A stretch of 64,000 nt of DNA, taken from the NCBI GenBank assembly GCA_934047225.1, contig OW203986.1, forward strand, positions 17,301,221 to 17,365,220, written 5' to 3'. The position numbers and the translations under genes are program-made. The stretch is from Ypsolopha sequella. Its lineage: Eukaryota; Arthropoda; Insecta; Lepidoptera; Ypsolophidae. This document shows, piece by piece, positions 58,700 to 64,000 of this stretch. The notes under the pieces were generated by a model. The model saw nothing but the letters and a program-made list of their open reading frames with translations, was not told the origin of the DNA and ran no database searches. Within the stretch, counting starts at the first letter, position 1. The number at the start of each line of letters is the position of its first letter.

Positions 58700-58900
58700 C
58701 CTAGTGACCGGGGACATCCCTAGGAACTGCGCCCGCTCGCGCTTCGCGCTCGCGGGCTTGTTCCGGCGAACTTTCTGTCAAAAACGTCAATTTTTCCCAT
58801 CCCTAGTACCCAGGTACATCACTACGAACTTCGCCCGCTCGCGCTTCGCGCTCGCGTGCTCGTTCGTAGGCTCGCCCTTCGGGCTCGCCTACTCACTCGC
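58700..58900. repeat. Cluster of GC palindromes
   Basis: CTCGCGCTTCGCGCTCGCG occurs at about 58734 and 58841, and GGCTCGCCCTTCGGGCTCGC at 58869. The FALA-like translations are artefacts of these units. Confidence 0.75.
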
Positions 58901-59121
58901 GAAATTTTTCAAAACTCCCATACAACGACCCGCCCCACTAAAACGTCAAAAAACCATGTCAAATGTCAAAAAATGTCAAATGTCTGATTTTTTCCCCACT
59001 CAGTATTAGACACCCAACATTCCATACATACATCACTACCACCCCAGAACACTCTTTCCAACTAAACTAACATGTCAATGAGTGAGTGAGTCAGTTACCG
59101 TTTTGTAGCTTTATATATAGT

Positions 59122-59554
59122 CAATCAACAATTAAAAAAATAATAAACTTTATATTTTTTCGAAATATTTCGGCCTCATCAGTGAGGCCGTCATCAGTCG
59201 AGTGGTTGACAGGTAAAAATGATAAAAAAATATATATGAAAACAAGTTGGTACAGTCTGAAAAGGTTATGATAGGAACTATTTACATAAAAAAAAAAAAA
59301 AAAAATATGAAAGAAAGGTGGTAAAATAAAAAAAGAAACAGTTTGGAGGGGAGTACTTGTTGATTGGGTCAGTTGGTCGAGTCTGTCAGTGCTGTCTGTT
59401 GAGTCCGGGTCCATAATGTGCGCCAAGTAACCAGATATATGATGTCTCCCAGGTCCTAAGTTCTATGTCGGTCAATGGTGGAGTGAATGATTTAATGATG
59501 CGGACTGTGAAGCAGTTGTTAAAAAGTTGGTTGTGGAAGCGGGTGTGTATATAT
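59122..59554. other. No gene recognised
   Basis: A small hairpin GGCCTCATCAGTGAGGCC lies at about 59171. An (A)n tract lies at 59288. No coding evidence. Confidence 0.45.
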
Positions 59555-59690
59555 ATATAAAGTAGGTATACACGTTTCACAAGTCAAATTTTAATCTTAT
59601 AAAAATATATGTAATGAAATAATAAATGAACATGAACTAGATTAAATGTTTATTTAATTTATGTAGCAATATATATACGATTAAAATTAA
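59555..59690 (+). repeat. Dispersed repeat C, copy 2
   Basis: Direct counterpart of 857-996. It abuts the MITE at 59685. Confidence 0.7.
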
Positions 59691-59793
59691 TTGACAGGAC
59701 TAACCTTATTTCAATCGTCCTGTCATTGTCTTTTCCATACAGAAATTTAAGACAGAACGGTTAAATTAACTTTAGTTCTGTCAAATAAGTTAA
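59685..59793. mobile_element. TIR element K (MITE), copy 2
   Basis: ATTGACAGGACTAACCTTAT at left and TTAGTTCTGTCAAATAAGTT at right match 20929-21041; the left arm is truncated. It lies about 300 bp upstream of the GILT start codon, within possible promoter range. Confidence 0.75.
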
Positions 59794-60090
59794 AACGTTT
59801 TAAACTGAAACGACACAAAGCCTAAAATATATTATAGGAACATTCCCTAGACACCTCACAATTTTGTGTTTGCGTTTGTACTGATTTGTATTTTGAAAAG
59901 CAAACAATGCATCGTTAATACAACTGTAAATCTGCGAAGACACCGTGAATATAACATTAGCAATAACATAGTAGATTTACTACTAATTTCGAAGGTTATA
60001 AGTCGCGGTTTTTACAATAATTGTTTCTGTTCGTAAGAAACAGTTACTCAGAAAACAATTGTTAAACTATTTGAAGGGCCTTTGAAAACC
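59794..60090 (+). other. GILT upstream region
   Basis: AT-rich leader/promoter region. No convincing TATA box or initiator could be fixed by eye. Confidence 0.4.
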
Positions 60091-60166
60091 ATGATGATTT
60101 CGTTGAGCATGGTAATGTTGATTATCGTCAGTTGTAATTGTTGTTATGCTAATCCTCATAACACGG
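60091..60166 (+). CDS. GILT: GILT exon 1: signal peptide
   Basis: Twenty-five codons plus one base. M-M-I-S-L-S-M-V-M-L-I-I-V-S is a typical hydrophobic export signal; cleavage is likely after CCYA. It ends ACACGG before GTAAGT. This sends the enzyme to the secretory/lysosomal route. Confidence 0.75.
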
Positions 60167-63100
60167 GTAAGTCTTCATGATTGATTTAATCATAATCCCC
60201 AATGTATGACACAAAGCTGTAGAAATTATATACAAATTGATTCAGACATCTATAATACTCATTAAAACCAAATGCTCGACTGATCTTATTTCAGACCTAT
60301 TCCTATTTGAAACGCACAATAGTACATTTTCTTATTGAGCTTATAAAAACTGTGTTAGTTGTTCGTTACCTGATTGTGTGTAAAACCGAACACTAACCAG
60401 AGAAAGCGGGTTTATTGACCGCTATAGGGGCTCCTAAAGTTGCGAAAAGTAACTTTAGGCCACTCGAATAGTAAAAACTACGGCCATTGTAGTTTTTGTT
60501 ACTTTCAAAGCAGTCAAAGGATCCGTTCTTCGCAGGCAGCCTTAAAAGTTTTCTTGTTCAGATAATTTAGAATTACAACTGTGAGAAAGCTGTGTGCACA
60601 GTGTGTGGTCTAAAGTTACTCAATTTTTACCGACTCCCATAACCCTGTCTCAGTCAATAATACCAAAAATCTATTCCAGATTTGTCAAAAAACCTCGATA
60701 CCGTGTCACCTCTGGTAAGTTGCCTATAATTATTTCAACAACATTTTTGAGCTACCCTCAAATAATAGAATTTTTGTTAGGTTCTATTCTATGTGTAAAA
60801 AGAGAGTACACATTTATTGGAACCACATGGTCCACCAATCATCTGCATGTCGCATTCTTTCTTGCCGTCTCTGAACGTATACTTCTGCAGAAGCTAGCAG
60901 CAGTAATTCTTGTAATGTTTAGATAGTTTAAATAAATAATTTTAATTTCATGTGTTTTTATTACTCGTATTATATTACGTATTAACAATAACACCATAAT
61001 GACAGCATTTCAGTAGGGATCATAATTCCTAATTCATATTTCCTGCTAATATAAATTTATTAAAAATATAATTATGGATATAGATATAATTAAATAATCT
61101 TTGCATGCAAATGTTTTGGTTAAATATTATGTATCTGCTCTTTTAATTTATAATATAACACCTAATAATATAAGAATAGGTATTGCAGATAAATTATATC
61201 TCAATCTAAATCAATAAATAGATACGCATGACAAAATATAAATTGGGGGCCCAGTGGTACCGCCATGCAAAAAAACTGAATGATTTTTTGGGATATAAGA
61301 TTAAAAAAAACATTTGAATTTTATTGGAGTGTCAATATTCGGCGGTATAGTACAAGCAATCTACACCCAAATACTAATAATGCCAATAAATAAAAATGTG
61401 TGTAACTTCCAGGCTGATAGGGTGGAGGTGCAAGTATTCTATGAGTGCATGTGCCCTCACTGCAGGCACTTCTTCAAGGATCAGCTGATTCCGTTGGAAG
61501 AGAAACTGGAAGCCTATGTCGATCTTCACATCATTCCTTACGGCAAAGCGCAGGTAGATTTCCCAGTATTTTCGGACTGTCTAGTAACATTTGCAAATAG
61601 CATTGTACTCCTTCCTAACGAAGCCTCGATCTGTCTGTCGATAACATAACTCAAGAGCATTTAATAAATATATAGGATAAATATCAATGTAAAGATAAGA
61701 GCGTAACCGGCATAATTTGAGTTTTTAATATTATTAGCTAAAAAAAAAAAATATTGTAGCAAGTAGAGGGACTCTTTGCCTAAAACGCATCGTGACGACA
61801 AATTCAATACACTCGCAATCTTTGCAGTTAGAGCACGTTTCCCGCCATGAGTGCCGCGTACGATTCGCGCTACGAAGCAGTGTTCCTGTGCTCGCATCCT
61901 AAAGGACCTAAAATGTCGCGCGATCAGGCTGCGAAGTATTTGAAAAAGTCGAAGGCTTTCGTGACGAAATGGGTAAGACGATATGCAACAATTAAAACCG
62001 CTGATGACCTGCCACAGCGTGGTAAAGTTAGAAAGACGTCGCCCGCAGAAGAAAAGTGCATTGTTCAACTTTTTGTCAAAATTCCACGCTTGCCGCTCCG
62101 TTCTGCCCAGGAAATATTAAAGAAAAAAGGACTCAATGTGTCCCTAGATACTATCACGAGACGGTTAGAAAAAACCAAGATAAAATATAGAAGTACTATC
62201 AAGAAACCGCTTCTTTCCGTAAGACACATTCAAAAAAGAATGGCCTGGGCACAGGAAAACAAAGACCGTGACTAGGGTAACGTAATATTTTCTGACAAAG
62301 TATCGTTTTGGGCATCAAACATAACGTCTCGTGCTTGGTCACAAACAAACATATAACAAACTTGTGATCCGAACCGTGAAACACCCCGTGAAGGTGCATG
62401 TTTGGGGATGCTTCTCAAAAAAAAGTTTTGGCAACTTGCACTTATTCATTGGAACACTGAATGCTGCCAGGATGACGAAATTATACGAAAAAGCTTTGTT
62501 ACCTTCCGCTAAGAGGTTGTACCCAAAGCAAACCGATAAATGGATTTTGCAAGAAGACAACGACCCCAAACACCGAAGTCGTCTGTGCACCGCCTGAAAG
62601 GCAGAAAAAATCATCGAGGTCTTGGACTGGCCCTCGCAGTCGCCTGATGCCAACCCGATTGAAAATGTTTGGGCGTTGATGAAGCTCAACATGCGGGGAA
62701 AAAACACACAAAAAGTTGCCGAACTGACTCGCAATATAATATGTGTATGGGGGTCACTGACCCGCAACTACGCCGAAAAATTTGTGCAAAGTATGTCTCA
62801 AAGATGCCAGGCGATTACACACAACGAGAGGGACTGGACACCGTATTAATCAATAAAGCGTCAAAGTAAGCATAATGAACTAATTGTGTTATGATTTTCA
62901 ACTGCCTAAGTCGATTCCTTAAATAAATTTTTCCGGTCACGCTCTTGTCGTACATAGTGTACCTAGTTGGACACATTTCACTCGATAGATTTTATTTTTT
63001 AAATTGTGCCTTTTTAAGTTATAAATACGTTTTTTGTCTAAGGGGCTTGAGTTTTATATCTGAAATTTCTGCTATAGCACGAAAACATGATTTATTTTCC

Positions 63101-63500
63101 GTTGTCAAGACAAAAAAATACCTGCATCAAATACTTTTTCAGAATATCCAGAAAAACCTTGTAAATTCACAAATTATTTGTGCCGACAGCGCACGTAGTG
63201 ATCATTCTAATATAGACATTCTGACAATATAATAAAGTTCAAAATAACTCAATGGAATTGTTGTGATTATTGTGTACCATGGACCAAGCTTTAACAGACT
63301 TCTCCATTCCTCAGACGTTCGACTTGGGGGGTCTCTACGAATTTTCATGCCAGCACGGACCACCCGAGTGCTACGGCAACAAGCTACACGCTTGTGCTAT
63401 CCACGCTTTGAATGATGTCCACAAAGCTGTGATCTTTAATGCTTGTCTGATGGACGTCTCTCGTCCAGGCAACGGGTCTGACGATAGCGCTGCAAAGCTT
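60091..63500 (+). CDS. GILT: GILT-like thiol reductase, 3'-partial gene (four exons)
   Basis: GILT enzymes reduce disulfide bonds in secreted or lysosomal proteins. Exons: 60091-60166, 60680-60714, 61413-61553, 63315-63500, then a GTAAGA donor at 63501, so the C-terminal exon(s) lie beyond the window. Phases join cleanly: exon 1 ends after one base of a codon, exon 2 completes it (D) and ends in phase 0, exons 3 and 4 are phase 0. Donors are GTAAGT, GTAAGT and GTAGAT; acceptors are TTCCAG, TTCCAG and CCTCAG. Exon 1 encodes a hydrophobic signal peptide (MMISLSMVMLIIV..CCYA). Exon 3 holds the CPHC redox motif, exon 4 the GILT signature. About 146 residues are visible of a usual 200-250. Intron 3 contains a dead Tc1/mariner. 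I chose the first of two adjacent ATGs (60091, 60094). Exon 2 (35 nt) is the least certain part, supported by phase and splice sites only. Confidence 0.88.
61413..61553 (+). CDS. GILT: GILT exon 3: thioredoxin-like core with CPHC
   Basis: Forty-seven codons between a CAG acceptor and a CAG|GTAGAT donor. Starts ADRVEVQVFYE, then CMCPHCRHFF with the redox pair C-P-H-C, then DQLIPLEEKLEAYVDLHIIP and YGKAQ. The VFYE..CPxC...F...QL.P pattern and VDLHIIPYGKA are characteristic of the GILT thioredoxin-like fold. The open frame extends upstream and downstream into introns, which are not coding. Confidence 0.92.
61692..62950 (+). mobile_element. Tc1/mariner element inside GILT intron 3
   Basis: Terminal inverted repeats: left AAGATAAGAGCGTAACCGG, right the inverse of CGACAAGAGCGTGACCGG, flanked by TA at 61690-61691 and 62951-62952. 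Length 1259 bp, the usual size for the superfamily. Same strand as GILT. The TIRs have several mismatches, so it is an old insertion. Confidence 0.8.
61847..62849 (+). pseudogene. Tc1/mariner transposase (DD34E), disabled
   Basis: Starts MSAAYDSRYEAVFLCSH with an N-terminal helix-turn-helix region (SRDQAAKYLKKSKAFVTKWV). A TAG at 62273 replaces a likely W before GNVIFSDKVSFW (first D, 62294). A frameshift near 62335 moves the reading to the frame with VKVHVWGCFS and LQEDNDPKHRS (second D, 62556). A TGA follows at 62595, then DWPSQSPDANPIENVW (E, 62661) and the end at 62849. Exactly 34 residues separate the second D and the E, which places it in the DD34E group. Two stops and one frameshift make it non-functional. 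Confidence 0.88.
63315..63500 (+). CDS. GILT: GILT exon 4: signature motif
   Basis: Sixty-two codons from TFDLGGLYEF. CQHGPPECYGNKLHAC fits the family signature C-Q-H-G-x2-E-C-x2-N-x4-C exactly. AIHALNDVHKAVIFNACLM follows, then a hydrophilic SRPGNGSDDSAAKL to the GTAAGA donor. The remaining cysteine-containing tail is expected in the next exon, outside the window. Confidence 0.92.
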
Positions 63501-63950
63501 GTAAGACATTTCGTAGTATATAAACGTACAAAGAAAGGCGGACGGAGTTTTACTAAACAAAAACTGAAGCACCTATATTAAGTCTACCTGCTTGTGCGCT
63601 CGAACCCGTCACGCACACATTCACATCATAGTGAGTCTAAGATCCATACTAAATCCACTCACACACACTTACAAACCACTGCCATTACTATACTTCAGTT
63701 GTTACTCAGCGGTGACTCCGTCCGCCTGTTTTTACGTTCATATCATAGTACTTTATATTTATTCCACCACTTTTCAATATACACTTTACTACTGTTTAAT
63801 TTATTGAAATAAGCGTTACTATGCGGAAATCCATAGGTTTAAAGAAAATTAAAGTAATTTGTAATTGAAATGCAACACAAGCCCAATGGGAATCTCACCA
63901 TTACGTGCTGGAGTCATAAACAATTAACAGAATATTTATAACTAGCTTGA

Positions 63951-64000
63951 CTAGCTTCTGCCCGCGGCTTCAGCCGCGTGGCCTACAGGAAACAAATGAC
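63951..64000 (-). mobile_element. Helitron 3' terminus, runs off the window
   Basis: On the minus strand CTGTAGGCCACGCGGCTGAA, GCCGCGGGCAGAAG and CTAG at 63954-63951 before T. It belongs to the family of the ends at 5038 and 19252. The body lies to the right, probably inside a further GILT intron. Confidence 0.8.

Larger units (their letters stand above)
56710..59121 (-). mobile_element. Reverse-strand Helitron-like element
   Basis: On the minus strand the 3' end has the hairpin CGCGGGCTGCCTGCAGCCCG followed by a CACGCAAAACACTAG end, with CTAG at 56713-56710 before a T. The 5' end is ACTATATATAAAGCTACAAA with a GACTCACTCACTCATTGACA run, like the TC...TATATATAAA start at 17467 but with the initial T changed to A. 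Internal modules, such as the GGGCCGTTAAAGTTTTGAC and GACCCATGTT units at 58380-58565 and GTTCTCCGTCCTCACATGCT, recur inverted in the Helitron at 17467. The region is rich in palindromes. No Rep/helicase gene; all open frames follow the repeats. Confidence 0.6.

Noticed and set aside
61314..61649. A 111-codon single-exon protein
   Set aside because: Only 61413-61553 is coding. The flanks are introns, shown by splice sites and by the loss of GILT similarity.

Overview
The window looks like an AT-rich, repeat-dominated stretch of a lepidopteran (moth or butterfly) nuclear genome. The evidence is spliced genes with GT-AG introns, Helitron termini of the lepidopteran type (GC-rich hairpin followed by CTAG and a T), dispersed repeats ending in GGTACGGAACCCT, SINE-like repeats with a GATG tail, PIF/Harbinger and Tc1/mariner elements, and long satellites. 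There is no prokaryotic operon structure. Almost all short open reading frames are chance frames or lie inside repeats.

The one well-supported host gene is at the right end. It is a GILT (gamma-interferon-inducible lysosomal thiol reductase-like) gene on the + strand. Four phase-compatible exons were reconstructed: 60091-60166, 60680-60714, 61413-61553 and 63315-63500. The gene runs past the window. It has a signal peptide, a CPHC redox site and the complete GILT signature. Its third intron carries a dead Tc1/mariner (DD34E) element at 61692-62950. A second host-like fragment is one THAP-type zinc-finger exon on the minus strand at 40355-40493.

Layout. 0-5 kb: a small foldback, a PIF/Harbinger-type MITE with TTA duplication, an 873-bp foldback and a Helitron 3' end. 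5.3-6.2 kb: a 53-bp satellite. 6-16 kb: MITEs and many dispersed repeats, one with a large (TCTGTCCG)n expansion. 17.5-19.3 kb: a Helitron with both ends. 20-27 kb: MITEs, inverted SINE-like copies and two large foldbacks. 27-36 kb: a spliced-looking unit, a frame-preserving tandem repeat, an RT relic and SINE copies. 36-44 kb: mostly unique-looking sequence plus the THAP exon. 44-48 kb: a foldback directly followed by a 2.4-kb satellite of 46-bp units with higher-order structure. 50-54 kb: a TIR element and a complete-ended Harbinger with a broken transposase. 56.7-59.1 kb: a reverse-strand Helitron-like element packed with C(TTCG)G palindromes. 60-64 kb: GILT, with another Helitron end at the right edge.

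No clear new multi-gene system was found. The most unusual content is structural: five large inverted-repeat (foldback) elements, two satellites with variant order, and two Helitrons that share internal modules although their termini differ. All alignments were made by eye, so boundaries are approximate unless a terminus or splice site is given.
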